The notes under the pieces: model-generated | The model's input: the letters and a program-made list of their open reading frames with translations, nothing else | What the model was told of the DNA's origin: nothing | Databases searched by the model: none | Origin: an uncultured Bacteroidota bacterium | Lineage (GTDB): Bacteria; Bacteroidota; Bacteroidia; Bacteroidales; UBA12077 | DNA: 64,000 bases | NCBI GenBank assembly: GCA_913055635.1 | Contig: CAJXLK010000018.1 | Span: 17,690 to 81,689 of the forward strand | Reading direction: 5' to 3' | Part shown: positions 16,426-26,484 of the stretch, in pieces | Layout: each line of letters opens with the position of its first letter | How positions within the stretch are numbered: the first letter of the stretch is position 1 | Made by a program: the position numbers and the translations under genes

Positions 16426-18807
16426 ATGTTCAGGAATTATTTTAAATCTGCCCTTCGCCATCTGAAAAAAAACCGTTTTTTTACCGCCATTAATATCACC
16501 GGCCTGGCCATTGGTCTGGCCGCCTCCATATTGCTTTTCCTGTATATCCGTTTTGAACTCAGTTATGACAGGTTTCACCAGCATCATGAGCAGATTTACC
16601 GCGTCGTTTCGCATGTGCAAAGGCCTGAGGGCAAGTCTGTGCTGGTACCCCGAACCCTTCCGGCGGTATCAAAAACCATCAAACGCGATATACCTGAAGT
16701 CGTTCAGTCCTGCAGGATTTACCCGAAAGAAGTAACCCTGCGGGATAACGAGGATCACCTTTTTCCGGATGTCGAGTTTTTTTACACGGATTCATCCTTT
16801 TTTGATCTGTTCTCCTTTGAAGTTCATCGAGGAGACGGGCCGTCTGCTTTGAGAACCCCTGGCCAGGTCGTCATTACCCGCTCACTGGCAAAACAATATT
16901 TTGGCGACCAGGACCCACTGAACCGTGAAATTCTCAGGGAAGGCAAAAGTTATACTGTGGGGGCTGTACTGGAGGATATTCCCGCCAACAGCCATTTCGA
17001 CTTTGACCTGCTTACCGGTTTTCATACCATGAAGCATCTGGAGTATTTTATGGAGCGCCAGGGGTGGAATATGTTCACCTATTTCCGGGTTAGGCCTGGA
17101 AGCGAGCGGTCAGTATGGGGTTCAAAGGTCAGTGAATCGGCCAATCAGGTCAGTGCAAGTGCCATGCAGGATATGGGAGGGGACGGGGCCTTTGATGTGG
17201 AAACCCGCTTGCAATCCCTCTCGCGGATCCATTTGCATTCTGACTATAATTTTGACATTGATCCCCAGGGGGACGTCCAGCGCATCTATATTTTTTCCTT
17301 TCTGGCTGCTTTTATACTGATGATCGCCCTGGTGAATTTTGTCAATCTGGTAACTGCCCATGGTGAATACAGGGCGCGTGAAGTGGGTATGCGCAAGGTG
17401 CTGGGAGCCCGCCGCAGGTCACTGATCAAACAGCATCTGCTGGAGTCTTTTGTGATGGTTTTCTTTGCCACGCTCATCTCCCTGGTCCTGGCCGAAGGCC
17501 TTGCTTCTCCCCTGGGCAAACTCCTGGGCAGTGAACTGGCGATTGACTGGCTGAATCCCTGGCTGATTTTTGGTTTGATCGGCTTTGTCCTATTGGTAGG
17601 ACTAATTGCTGGTTCCTATCCAGCTTTCTATTTATCCCGTTTCAACCCGATAAAAATATTCAGCCAAACAGCCAGTCAGGGTTCCCGCAAACGGACCCTT
17701 CAGGTTGGGCTGGTGGTGGTTCAGTTCGGCATTGCCATATTCCTGATCACCTCGCTGATCATCCTCCGGAGTCAACTCAATTACCTCAGCGACAAAGATC
17801 TGGGTGTAAGCAAAAACCACGTTTTGGTAGTAAAAGAAATCACCGCACCCATCCGTCAAAGTTATTCAGCCATCCGGGAGGAGCTGATCAAACACCCCTC
17901 CATACAATCTGTAACTGCCTCGTTTAGTGTTCCCGGTATGAACCGTCCATTACAGACGGCCCGCAAAACACAGGATTCCCCCGATGAATCCATTGTTATC
18001 CAGGAAAACCGGGTTCAGGATCATTACCTGGAGACCTACGGCATTGAGCTGGTTAAGGGAAGAGGTTTCAATCCAAAGATGGCCACCGACAAGACCAGCT
18101 TCATCCTCAATCAGCAGGCAGTGGACAAGCTTGGCCTGAGCCGGCCCATCGGAAAAGAGATCGTGGTGTTTAAGCAGAAAGGCCAGATCATTGGGGTGAT
18201 CAATGATTTTCACTTCCGTTCTTTCCACCACCAGATAGATCCCCTGGTGCTGACCCATTACAGCAGTTATTTTAACCATCTCTCCATCCAGACTCATATG
18301 CAGGATTTTCCGGCCACACTTCAACATGTGCGCCAGACCCTTCAGGAGTTCGATTCTGGCTATTATTTCAAATATACTTTTCTGGATGAAATTTTTGCCC
18401 AACTGCATCAGCAGGACAAACAGACCAACCAACTGATTATGTATGGTTCCCTGTTGGCGATTTTTTTGGCCCTTTTGGGATTGTTTGCCCTGAGCTCTTT
18501 GACGGTGGTTAAGCGAAGCCGTGAGATCGCTGTTCGCAAAGCAATGGGAGCCACCTATCAAAGAGTGGTGCGCCTGTTGCTCAGCGATATCCTTAGATGG
18601 GTGGTTTGGGTCAATATACTGGCCTGGCCGGCAGCGTACTTTTTTATGAATGACTGGCTGCAGAATTTTGCCTATCGCATCGACCCCCAACTCTGGATGT
18701 TTTTGGGGGGTGGTGCGATTGCCCTGCTTATTGCCGGTTTAACCATTTCTGTTCAAACCCTGCGCGCCGCCGCAGTGAACCCGGCCGAAAGATTGCGCGA
18801 CGAGTAA
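16426..18807 (+). CDS. MacB/FtsX-type ABC transporter permease, double unit (no. 2)
   Basis: 793 residues, exactly the length of permease 1 and closely similar along the whole sequence (for example LAIGLAASILLFLYIRFELS in both, and VVQFGIAIFLITSLIILR in both). This indicates tandem duplication. Architecture: N-terminal helix, MacB_PCD periplasmic domain with DPQGD near 300, FtsX helices with REVGMRKVLGARR, then the repeated unit ending REIAVRKAMGAT and NPAERLRDE. The start is set by the sigma-54 promoter upstream and by alignment with permease 1. It is followed after 19 bp by permease 3, so the two are probably cotranscribed. No nucleotide-binding domain is present in the protein or adjacent. 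Confidence 0.92.
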   Translation: MFRNYFKSALRHLKKNRFFTAINITGLAIGLAASILLFLYIRFELSYDRFHQHHEQIYRVVSHVQRPEGKSVLVPRTLPAVSKTIKRDIPEVVQSCRIYPKEVTLRDNEDHLFPDVEFFYTDSSFFDLFSFEVHRGDGPSALRTPGQVVITRSLAKQYFGDQDPLNREILREGKSYTVGAVLEDIPANSHFDFDLLTGFHTMKHLEYFMERQGWNMFTYFRVRPGSERSVWGSKVSESANQVSASAMQDMGGDGAFDVETRLQSLSRIHLHSDYNFDIDPQGDVQRIYIFSFLAAFILMIALVNFVNLVTAHGEYRAREVGMRKVLGARRRSLIKQHLLESFVMVFFATLISLVLAEGLASPLGKLLGSELAIDWLNPWLIFGLIGFVLLVGLIAGSYPAFYLSRFNPIKIFSQTASQGSRKRTLQVGLVVVQFGIAIFLITSLIILRSQLNYLSDKDLGVSKNHVLVVKEITAPIRQSYSAIREELIKHPSIQSVTASFSVPGMNRPLQTARKTQDSPDESIVIQENRVQDHYLETYGIELVKGRGFNPKMATDKTSFILNQQAVDKLGLSRPIGKEIVVFKQKGQIIGVINDFHFRSFHHQIDPLVLTHYSSYFNHLSIQTHMQDFPATLQHVRQTLQEFDSGYYFKYTFLDEIFAQLHQQDKQTNQLIMYGSLLAIFLALLGLFALSSLTVVKRSREIAVRKAMGATYQRVVRLLLSDILRWVVWVNILAWPAAYFFMNDWLQNFAYRIDPQLWMFLGGGAIALLIAGLTISVQTLRAAAVNPAERLRDE

Positions 18808-18826
18808 ACTCAAAATACATCTTGCC

Positions 18827-21190
18827 ATGTTTTTAAATTATTTAAAGATCGCTTTCCGGAACATTTATAAACATCCCAGACACTCGCTGTTCAATATCCT
18901 TGGATTATCCATAGGTATGGCAGCAGCGGTGATCATTCTTTCGTTTATCCTCCATGAATTGAGTTATGACAATTTTCACCAAAACAAGGAGCGCATTTAT
19001 CGTGTGATTGCCAATGCAAAGATTTCAGAGGGAAAGAACCTGAGTGCCCCGATGGCCCATGGTTTTGCAAAAAAATGGACGGAAGACGAATTTCCTTCGA
19101 TTGCCTCGATCATCCGCATTGATTTGGAGAATCCCGTTTTTATTCATAACGACAAAAGGTACCGGGGCAATCAGGGGTATTACACCGATTCTTCCTTTTT
19201 GAAGGCCTTTACTTTTGAGGCCAAATATGGCGATGTGAGCCGGGCCTTATATGCCCCCGACCGGATTGTGCTGGTCGAGGACATGGCCAGGCGGATTTTT
19301 GGTTCAGCCAACCCGGTAGGCGAAGTTCTTGAGATGGGGGATAAAGAGCTTACCGTGGCCGGTGTGCTTAAGGAGATTCCCCCCAACAGCCACATGGATT
19401 TTGATTTTCTCCTTCCCATGATTGCTAAGGATAATCCTACCCTGGAATTTCGTCGGCGGGGGGTGAGCCTTTTCACCTATGTCGTTTTCAAGGAACCTGT
19501 GGATAAGGCCACTCAGCAGGAAGTGAGTTCTTTCATTGAACAAAAGACAAATGAAGCCTTTGAATCCCTGGGATTAACGGTGAACCATCATTTGCAGCCC
19601 CTGGAGCAGGCCCATCTGAATTCCTCGGGCTTTCAGTTCAACCTTTCCCCTCCGGGCAATATGAGCAACCTTTATACCCTGGGAGCCCTGGCTTTATTGA
19701 TTATTGTGATTGCCGTGATCAACTATGTCAACATGGAAACAGCCCGTTCCGAGAACCGGGCCCGGGAGATTGGCATGCGGAAAGTCAGCGGAGCTGGTCG
19801 GCAGGCCCTGATCCGTCAGTTTCTGGGCGAATCGTTGATGCTCTCTTTTATTGCCATGCTGGTGGCCCTGCTGCTGGTAGAGGTGTTCATTCCCGATATT
19901 CAAAGTTTATTGCAAAGAGAATTCCACCAGTTCATCTATGATCCGGCCCGAATCGCCATGTATGTTCTGATCACCATTTTTATCGGCTTGATGGCCGGGG
20001 CTTATCCGGCGATTTACCTGGCCCGCTTCAGCCCCGTCAGAATCCTTAAAGGTTCCCCCGCTTCCGGGCGTACCAAAAATGGCCTGCGCCAGGTCCTGGT
20101 GGTGGTGCAGTTCTCCATCGCTACCTTTTTGATCATCAGCCTGCTTTTTATAAGCCGCCAGATCCATTATATGAAAAATAAAGACCTGGGCTTCGATCAA
20201 AAACAGGTCATGGTGCTCAGGGATCTGACCGACCCGATCCAGGACAGTTATGAAGTGGTTCGCCAGGATTTGTTGAACATACCGGGTATTGACCAGGTTA
20301 CTACTGCCCAGTATTATCCCGGAAACATCGGTTCCCATCAGCAACTGAGAAGGGACCAAAAATCCGAAGGTGGGGTTTTGATCAAACACAACCGGATTGA
20401 TCCCAATTATAAGAAAACCCTGGGCATTGAGATGAAAGAGGGAAGATACTTCAAAGCGGATGTGGCTTCCGACAGCAACAAATATGTGGTCAATCAAAAG
20501 ACCCTGGATTATCTCGGGATGAAGGATCCCATCGGTAAAGAGGTGGTGTTAAACAGTGAGAAAGGTCGAATTATAGGAATTATGGAGGATTACCACACGG
20601 AAGGGTTGCAGAATGAAATCATGCCCATGATTCATACCCTTGAAGATGAATACCGCGATTACATCATGGTGAAAATGGATCCCCAAACCATAACGGCCAC
20701 GATGGAGCGGATCAAGGCCCAACTGAGTTCCTATGATCCGACCTATCACATGGATTACACCTTCCTGGACCAGTTCTTTAATCAAAAATACAAGCAAGAG
20801 GAGCGCATCCATCAACTCAGTATGGCCGGCTCAGTATTGGCCATCTTTATTGCCATATTGGGCTTGTATGCGCTGGCTTCTTTTGTGGTCATCAAACGGA
20901 CCAAGGAAATCGGTATCCGCAAGGCCATGGGTGCAACCGGCAGAAATGTGGCCCTGCTCATCAATATCAGCATCAACAAATGGGTCCTGCTGGCCAATAT
21001 CCTGGCCTGGCCCCTGGCTTTCTATTTCATCAGGAAATGGCTGGAAAATTTTGCTTACCACATCAACCTGCAGGTGGATTTTTTCCTGTTGGGAGGTCTG
21101 TTGGCCCTGTTGATCGGGATCTTCACGGTCAGTTACCATACCATGCTCGCTGCCCGGACCAACCCGGCCGAGACACTGAAAGAAGAGTGA
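18827..21190 (+). CDS. MacB/FtsX-type ABC transporter permease, double unit (no. 3)
   Basis: 787 residues with the same two-unit plan: first helix at ~20-42 (LGLSIGMAAAVIILSFILHE), MacB_PCD, FtsX helices with REIGMRKVSGAGR, second unit from ~425 (VQFSIATFLIISLLFISR), and a C-terminal FtsX block with KEIGIRKAMGAT and NPAETLKEE. It is clearly more diverged from permeases 1 and 2 than those are from each other. It begins 19 bp after permease 2 with no promoter in the gap, so it likely shares that transcript. Family A palindromes follow directly after the stop. The partner ATPase is not in the cluster. Confidence 0.92.
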   Translation: MFLNYLKIAFRNIYKHPRHSLFNILGLSIGMAAAVIILSFILHELSYDNFHQNKERIYRVIANAKISEGKNLSAPMAHGFAKKWTEDEFPSIASIIRIDLENPVFIHNDKRYRGNQGYYTDSSFLKAFTFEAKYGDVSRALYAPDRIVLVEDMARRIFGSANPVGEVLEMGDKELTVAGVLKEIPPNSHMDFDFLLPMIAKDNPTLEFRRRGVSLFTYVVFKEPVDKATQQEVSSFIEQKTNEAFESLGLTVNHHLQPLEQAHLNSSGFQFNLSPPGNMSNLYTLGALALLIIVIAVINYVNMETARSENRAREIGMRKVSGAGRQALIRQFLGESLMLSFIAMLVALLLVEVFIPDIQSLLQREFHQFIYDPARIAMYVLITIFIGLMAGAYPAIYLARFSPVRILKGSPASGRTKNGLRQVLVVVQFSIATFLIISLLFISRQIHYMKNKDLGFDQKQVMVLRDLTDPIQDSYEVVRQDLLNIPGIDQVTTAQYYPGNIGSHQQLRRDQKSEGGVLIKHNRIDPNYKKTLGIEMKEGRYFKADVASDSNKYVVNQKTLDYLGMKDPIGKEVVLNSEKGRIIGIMEDYHTEGLQNEIMPMIHTLEDEYRDYIMVKMDPQTITATMERIKAQLSSYDPTYHMDYTFLDQFFNQKYKQEERIHQLSMAGSVLAIFIAILGLYALASFVVIKRTKEIGIRKAMGATGRNVALLINISINKWVLLANILAWPLAFYFIRKWLENFAYHINLQVDFFLLGGLLALLIGIFTVSYHTMLAARTNPAETLKEE

Positions 21191-21195
21191 CCGGG

Positions 21196-21301
21196 TTACC
21201 CCCCGCTAAGCGGGGGGAACCAACGCGGGGAAAAATCCCCCCGCTTAAAACCACCCCGCTTAGCGGGGGGTAACCAATGATAGACCCCGCTAAGCGGGGT
21301 A
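21196..21301. repeat. family A palindrome array (3 full copies, 1 decayed)
   Basis: Copies in both orientations: CTAAGC near 21200, a decayed ccccccgcttaaaa near 21237, CTTAGC near 21253 and CTAAGC near 21283. The array begins about 6 bp after the permease 3 stop, so transcripts of that gene would carry these hairpins at the 3' end. Confidence 0.88.
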
Positions 21302-21350
21302 AGTTCAAGCGGGATAAGTTCCATTTGATCAATAAACCAATATAATTAGA

Positions 21351-21408
21351 TGAACTCCACATGCAGGAACCGGTATAACGCTATGCATAAAGCATGGGGG
21401 TTCCATGG
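21351..21408. repeat. family B inverted repeat, copy 2
   Basis: Starts tgaactccacatgcaggaac and ends gcatgggggttccatgg. The arms CCACATGC and GCATGGGGG are partly complementary. It lies about 75 bp before the start of permease 4. Confidence 0.7.
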
Positions 21409-21464
21409 CAGAGGTTACCGAGACCAACGAATTATTTGCTATTATTTTACTGAAATACAAGCTG

Positions 21465-21488
21465 TTAATTAAGCCATATCCGTATGAA
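21465..21488 (+). promoter_or_regulatory. start-region element shared with permease at 32832
   Basis: ttaattaagccatatccgta immediately precedes ATG 21484. The same segment (ttaattaagttatatccgta) precedes ATG 32832, with two differences in 20 bp. It may be a translation-initiation element, or a remnant of duplicated upstream DNA. Confidence 0.5.
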
Positions 21489-23856
21489 GCATTTATTAAA
21501 AGTTGCCTTGCGCAACATACGCCGCGAAAAGCTGCATTCGTTCATCAATATATTTGGCCTGGCAGTGGGTTTGGCCGCAACGTTCTTAATCTTCAGCTAT
21601 GTCAGTCATGAGTTGAGTTACGATCGTTTTCACCGCAATGCCGATCACATGTACCGGTTTGTGGAGACCCTTTCACGGCCGGGGGGATCAGCCAGTACCT
21701 ATCCGATCAACATCAACAGCGTGGGGCCAAAGGTCAAGGAGAAGTTTCCGCAGGTTACCAATTATGTACGCCTGAAGCCCAGGGGTGAGACCTTTATTGA
21801 TTTCCGCCAGGATCGTTTTAGCGGCTTGTCGCTTGTATATGCAGACAGCACTTTTTTTTCCATGTTTGATTTTCCCCTGATGGCCGGCAATCCACAACAG
21901 GCCCTGGCCGATCCCCAAGGCGTGGTGATCAGTTCATCCCTGGCGGATAAGATATTTGACCAGGATGAAGCAATGGGCCGGATGATCCGGGTAAAACAGG
22001 ATACTTTCCGGATTACAGGCATCATGGAAGATTTTCCACCCACCTCTCATTTGCAGGCTGATATCCTTTTACCCCTTCACGGGATGCCCTATTTCAATGA
22101 GATGGGCTCACTCGAATATGCCACCTACCTTTCCCTGGATCCCCAGGGCGATGGCCCTGAGGTGCGCCAGCGGATTGAGGCTTTATCCGACCGCCTGATC
22201 AGCAAAAGGTTTGGTGATTCGGGCTACAAGGTGGAAAGCCGGCTTCAGGCTTTAACCGATATCCATCTGCGCTCAGGCCATCTCCAGCATGATTACGGTA
22301 CCAATGGCGACATCCAGAAAGTCTACATGTACCTGTTCCTGGCCCTGGTTATTCTGGTGGTGGCCGTGATCAATTATCTGAACCTTTTTACGGCAAGGGC
22401 AGAAAACCGCAGCAAAGAGGTGGGCCTGCGCAAAGTGGTCGGGGCCTCCCGGGCAGAATTGATCAAACAATTCCTGGGCGAATCCTTGCTAACCACCTTC
22501 TTTGCCCTGGTCGTCGCTTTGGGGTTGGTGGAGTTGCTTATGAATGACTTCGGAAACATGTTGGGACGAAACCTCTCTGCGAGTTATTTCAGTAACCCCC
22601 TGCATCTGTTGGCGGTCATTGGAATCACCGGGGTTGTTGGTCTGCTGGCAGGGTATTATCCTTCCTTTTACCTTTCCAGGTTGAATGTGATCACGATCTT
22701 TCGCGGCGGCGAGGACACTGTTAAGCGAAAAAGCCTGTTCACTGTTACCCTGGTGGTGGTGCAGTTTGCCATTGCCATCTTTTTGATATCAGCGGTCATT
22801 GTCTTCAACCGGCAGGTGAACTATATGAAAAGCAAGGAGTTGGGCTTTGATGACCAGCAGGTGCTGGTGGTGCGCGGTTTATCTGAGCCCCTGAAAAACA
22901 GTTTTCCTGCGATCCGCGATCAGCTGCTGGCCAATCCCCGCATCCATACGGTTACTTCTTCGCAGAGTGTTCCGGGCATTCGCAGCAGAAGCGGCCAGTC
23001 GGTTCAACCTGTGGGCAGCCCGCGCTCCTCGGCCATTGCCATCAAAGAAAACCGGGTAAACTTTGACTATGTGGAAACGATGGGGGTCAAGTTAAAAAAA
23101 GGACGATCTTTTTCCCGCGAATACGGCGATGAGGCCAATAAGTTCATCATCAATGAAACAGCCAGCCGAATGCTGGGCCTTCAGGATCCGGTAGGCAAAC
23201 GCCTGAGCTTTGGTTTTATGGAAGGAACCGTCATTGGCCTGGTCGAGGATTATCACTTCCTCTCACTTAAATACCAGGTGGATCCACTGATCCTGACCCA
23301 TTATGAATCGCCGCGCAATAAGGCTTTTTATTCGATGAAAATTGAAACAGGGAACATCCCCGAAACCCTCGACTATGTGGAAAATGCCCTTCAGCAGGTT
23401 GACCCCAACTATACCATGAACCATTTCTTTGTCGATCAGCAGTTTGATCGCTTATACCGCTCGGAGGAGCGCAGTACCAGACTGGTGGGGTTTGCCACTG
23501 TCCTGGCCCTGATCATCGCTTTTCTGGGCTTGTTTGCCCTGACCTCTTTTTCCATCGTTAAACGTACACGGGAGATCGGCATACGAAAGGCGATGGGCGC
23601 CAGTCAGGGCAGTATCCTGCAACTCTTTAACCTGGGTATGCTCAAATGGATCGGTGTGGCTTGCCTGCTTGCTTCTCCTCTGATCTGGTATTTTATGGAT
23701 CAGTGGCTCCAAAATTTTACCTACCGCATTCAGATGCAACCCTGGATGCTGTTGGTCTCAGCCCTGTCAGCAGCCGGTGTGGCCACCCTAACGACCAGTA
23801 CCCTGACTTGGCGGGCTGCCAATATCAATCCGGCCGATACCCTGAAAGAGGAGTGA
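21484..23856 (+). CDS. MacB/FtsX-type ABC transporter permease, double unit (no. 4)
   Basis: 790 residues. First helix ~18-40 (FGLAVGLAATFLIFSYVSHE), MacB_PCD periplasmic domain, FtsX helices with KEVGLRKVVGASR, second unit from ~425 (VQFAIAIFLISAVIVFNR), terminal FtsX block with REIGIRKAMGAS and NPADTLKEE. Role as for its neighbours: inner-membrane half of a type VII (MacB-like) ABC machine whose ATPase must come from elsewhere. A family B repeat and a start element shared with the 32832 permease lie just upstream, but I find no sigma-54 promoter there. 192 bp separate it from permease 5. Confidence 0.92.
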   Translation: MKHLLKVALRNIRREKLHSFINIFGLAVGLAATFLIFSYVSHELSYDRFHRNADHMYRFVETLSRPGGSASTYPININSVGPKVKEKFPQVTNYVRLKPRGETFIDFRQDRFSGLSLVYADSTFFSMFDFPLMAGNPQQALADPQGVVISSSLADKIFDQDEAMGRMIRVKQDTFRITGIMEDFPPTSHLQADILLPLHGMPYFNEMGSLEYATYLSLDPQGDGPEVRQRIEALSDRLISKRFGDSGYKVESRLQALTDIHLRSGHLQHDYGTNGDIQKVYMYLFLALVILVVAVINYLNLFTARAENRSKEVGLRKVVGASRAELIKQFLGESLLTTFFALVVALGLVELLMNDFGNMLGRNLSASYFSNPLHLLAVIGITGVVGLLAGYYPSFYLSRLNVITIFRGGEDTVKRKSLFTVTLVVVQFAIAIFLISAVIVFNRQVNYMKSKELGFDDQQVLVVRGLSEPLKNSFPAIRDQLLANPRIHTVTSSQSVPGIRSRSGQSVQPVGSPRSSAIAIKENRVNFDYVETMGVKLKKGRSFSREYGDEANKFIINETASRMLGLQDPVGKRLSFGFMEGTVIGLVEDYHFLSLKYQVDPLILTHYESPRNKAFYSMKIETGNIPETLDYVENALQQVDPNYTMNHFFVDQQFDRLYRSEERSTRLVGFATVLALIIAFLGLFALTSFSIVKRTREIGIRKAMGASQGSILQLFNLGMLKWIGVACLLASPLIWYFMDQWLQNFTYRIQMQPWMLLVSALSAAGVATLTTSTLTWRAANINPADTLKEE

Positions 23857-24048
23857 TTTACTAAGTCTGCTCTAAACGTTTAAATGATTTCACCCTGGAC
23901 AAAAACTTGTAAACCTGATGGGTATTACCCCAAGACATCAAACATGAACCATATTACTTGGAACACCATTGGTGGGATACCTGGAAAGGGTGAACCTGAG
24001 CTATTATGAACCGGAAACCTGGTTAGAGGAAAAGAAAAAGATTTTTGC

Positions 24049-26415
24049 ATGATCAAACACTATCTGAAATCGGCTTTTAGAAATCTCACCCGGCATAAGG
24101 GCTTTTCCTTGATCAACATTCCGGGGATGGCCATTGCGCTGGCCTCAGTGATGCTGTTGCTTTTATTCATTGATCATGAGTTAAATTATGACCGGTTTTT
24201 TCAAAATTCTGATCGGATATGCCGGGTGATCACTGATTATAAGACCAAAGGCAAACCAATGAGCATGCCCAAATCCATCTATCAGATTGATCAACAGATC
24301 ACGGAACGGGTGCCGGAGGTGGAAGTTTCCGGGGTGGTTTATCGCAGTTATTATCGCTATGTGACCCGACAAAAGAAGCAGTATGGCAAATACATCCAGA
24401 GTTATGCAGATGCTGACTTTTTCAGGGTTTTTTCCTATGAGGTGATCAGCGGCGATCCGGGCAGGCTGGAAGAGCCCCATACGGTGGTTCTGACCCGGCA
24501 AACGGCTGGCGAAATTTTCTCTCATCAGCAGCCGCTTGGGCAAACCCTGCAAATCAAAGGACAGGATTTTACGGTAGTGGCAGTCGTTGAGGATCCTCCC
24601 GCTCAAACCCACCTTCAGTTCGAGGTCCTGCTCAGTATCCATACCCTGGGCTCCAAATTGCTGCTTTCCCGCGGTCATGACTTCAATACCTATTTTTTGC
24701 TGAATCAGCCCTGGAGCCAAACACTGGGCGAGAAAATAACGAGGGTCACCGAAAACATCGATCGTGAGCGTTATGGGCAATCTTCCCGGGATTTTCACCA
24801 CTTCCTTCAGCCTTTGAAAAGGATCCATCTCCATTCTGACTTTAATTCGGACCTGGCCGTCACTACCGATATTGAATATATTTACATCTATTCAGCCATC
24901 GCTTTTTTTATTTTGCTGATTGCCCTGTTCAACTTCATCAATTTGTCGGTCGCACGGAGTGAAACGCGCACCCGGGAAGTGGGTGTGCGTAAGGTGCATG
25001 GGGCCAGTCCGGCTGACCTGCGGAAACAGTTCACCGGTGAATCCCTTCTTTTCACATGGATGGCCTTCCTATTGTCCCTTTTGTTAGTGGAATTGTTTGT
25101 GAACGATTTTTCCCGCCTGGTAAGCAGCAACCTGCACCTGTCTTTTGGCCAGAACTACTGGTGGATAGGGGCCACTTTTTTTCTTGCCTGCCTGGTGGGT
25201 ATCGTGGCCGGGGCTTATCCGGCTTTTTATCTCTCCCGTAAGCCGAGTATGCTCGTGTTGAAGGGCCATCAATACCGGGGCAAACAAAAGATCGGCCTCC
25301 AGAAGATATTGGTTGGCTTGCAGTTTTTTATTGCCATTGCCCTCATTGCTGCTCTTGTTGGGATATGGAACCAGATCCATTTCATTGAAAAGAAGGATCT
25401 GGGTTTCCGCCAGGAAAACATTTTAAGGGTAGGGGCTTTGACTGGCAACATTCAGGCTAAGTATGGCTCCATCCGACAGGAATTGCTTAAATCTCCGCAT
25501 GTGGAGGATGTTACAGGGTCTCTTGCCGTGCCGGGCACCAAAGGCAGTGGCACCCATTTATCTTTGGCCGTCAGTCCGAAAGAAACCGTCCAGGTGCGGG
25601 CCAACCTGGTTCGACCCGGATTTACAGACCTGTATGATATATCCATTGTCGAGGGCAGAAGCTTTTCACACCTGCATGAAACCGATCAGGAGGGTTTCCT
25701 GATTAACCAAAAAACCGCCGATCTTTTGGGGGTCACAGATCCCGTGGGTAAAGAGGTCTCTATCTGGGGCAAATCCGGCCCCATACTGGGGGTATTTGCC
25801 GACTACCATAACCGGTCCCTTCACCGGCCAATGGATCCCATGGTACTGGGCCACCTGGGCAAACAGAACGGACTGATATATAACCTCTCCATAAGGCTCT
25901 CACCCACCGGTAAGACCCCTGCCATTAAATACATAGAAAAACACCTTAAAACCTATGATCCGGCTTATACCTTTCAATATGAATTCCTACGCGATTATCT
26001 TCAAAGGCGCTATTACCGAAGGGAACAGAAATATGGTCGTCTGATGGTGGCAGGAACCCTGCTGGCTCTGATCCTCTCTGTGATGGGGCTTTTTTCATTA
26101 ACCGCCTTTCATATTAACCGCAAAATAAAGGAAATTGGAATACGTAAAGCCATGGGTGCTTCATCAAACCAGATCATATGGATGTTTAGCCGTCGGTATG
26201 TAATCTGGGTGGGCATGGCAGCTGTTTTGGCCCTGCCCTTATCCCTGCTGTTTATCCGCAACTGGTACAGCAATTTCTTTTATCACAGCCCAATCCATTG
26301 GTGGTTCTTTGGTTTGGCCTTTTTAACAACCCTGCTGGTGGCCCTGGTTACTGTCTGGGGCAGGGCATCCCTTGCTGCCCATGCCAACCCGGCTGAAACG
26401 CTTCGGGATGAATGA
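24049..26415 (+). CDS. MacB/FtsX-type ABC transporter permease, double unit (no. 5)
   Basis: 788 residues and the most divergent of the five in this run. First helix ~18-42 (PGMAIALASVMLLLLFIDHE), MacB_PCD, FtsX helices with REVGVRKVHGAS, second unit from ~425 (LQFFIAIALIAALVGIWNQ), C-terminal block with KEIGIRKAMGAS and NPAETLRDE. The 192-bp upstream gap has no family A or B repeat and only a poor -24/-12 match. It ends the plus-strand run of permeases that began at 13.7 kb. Confidence 0.92.
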   Translation: MIKHYLKSAFRNLTRHKGFSLINIPGMAIALASVMLLLLFIDHELNYDRFFQNSDRICRVITDYKTKGKPMSMPKSIYQIDQQITERVPEVEVSGVVYRSYYRYVTRQKKQYGKYIQSYADADFFRVFSYEVISGDPGRLEEPHTVVLTRQTAGEIFSHQQPLGQTLQIKGQDFTVVAVVEDPPAQTHLQFEVLLSIHTLGSKLLLSRGHDFNTYFLLNQPWSQTLGEKITRVTENIDRERYGQSSRDFHHFLQPLKRIHLHSDFNSDLAVTTDIEYIYIYSAIAFFILLIALFNFINLSVARSETRTREVGVRKVHGASPADLRKQFTGESLLFTWMAFLLSLLLVELFVNDFSRLVSSNLHLSFGQNYWWIGATFFLACLVGIVAGAYPAFYLSRKPSMLVLKGHQYRGKQKIGLQKILVGLQFFIAIALIAALVGIWNQIHFIEKKDLGFRQENILRVGALTGNIQAKYGSIRQELLKSPHVEDVTGSLAVPGTKGSGTHLSLAVSPKETVQVRANLVRPGFTDLYDISIVEGRSFSHLHETDQEGFLINQKTADLLGVTDPVGKEVSIWGKSGPILGVFADYHNRSLHRPMDPMVLGHLGKQNGLIYNLSIRLSPTGKTPAIKYIEKHLKTYDPAYTFQYEFLRDYLQRRYYRREQKYGRLMVAGTLLALILSVMGLFSLTAFHINRKIKEIGIRKAMGASSNQIIWMFSRRYVIWVGMAAVLALPLSLLFIRNWYSNFFYHSPIHWWFFGLAFLTTLLVALVTVWGRASLAAHANPAETLRDE

Positions 26416-26484
26416 TTGATTTTGGTTATAGGTTTGCAGCTATAAGCCCGGAGGATGAATATTTGGGAAGTGTTCGTTTTTGAA

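Noticed and set aside
23941..24010. Possible sigma-54 promoter before permease 5 (TTGGAACACCATTGG)
   Set aside because: Spacing between the GG and the -12-like bases is off by one, and the invariant GC is missing.
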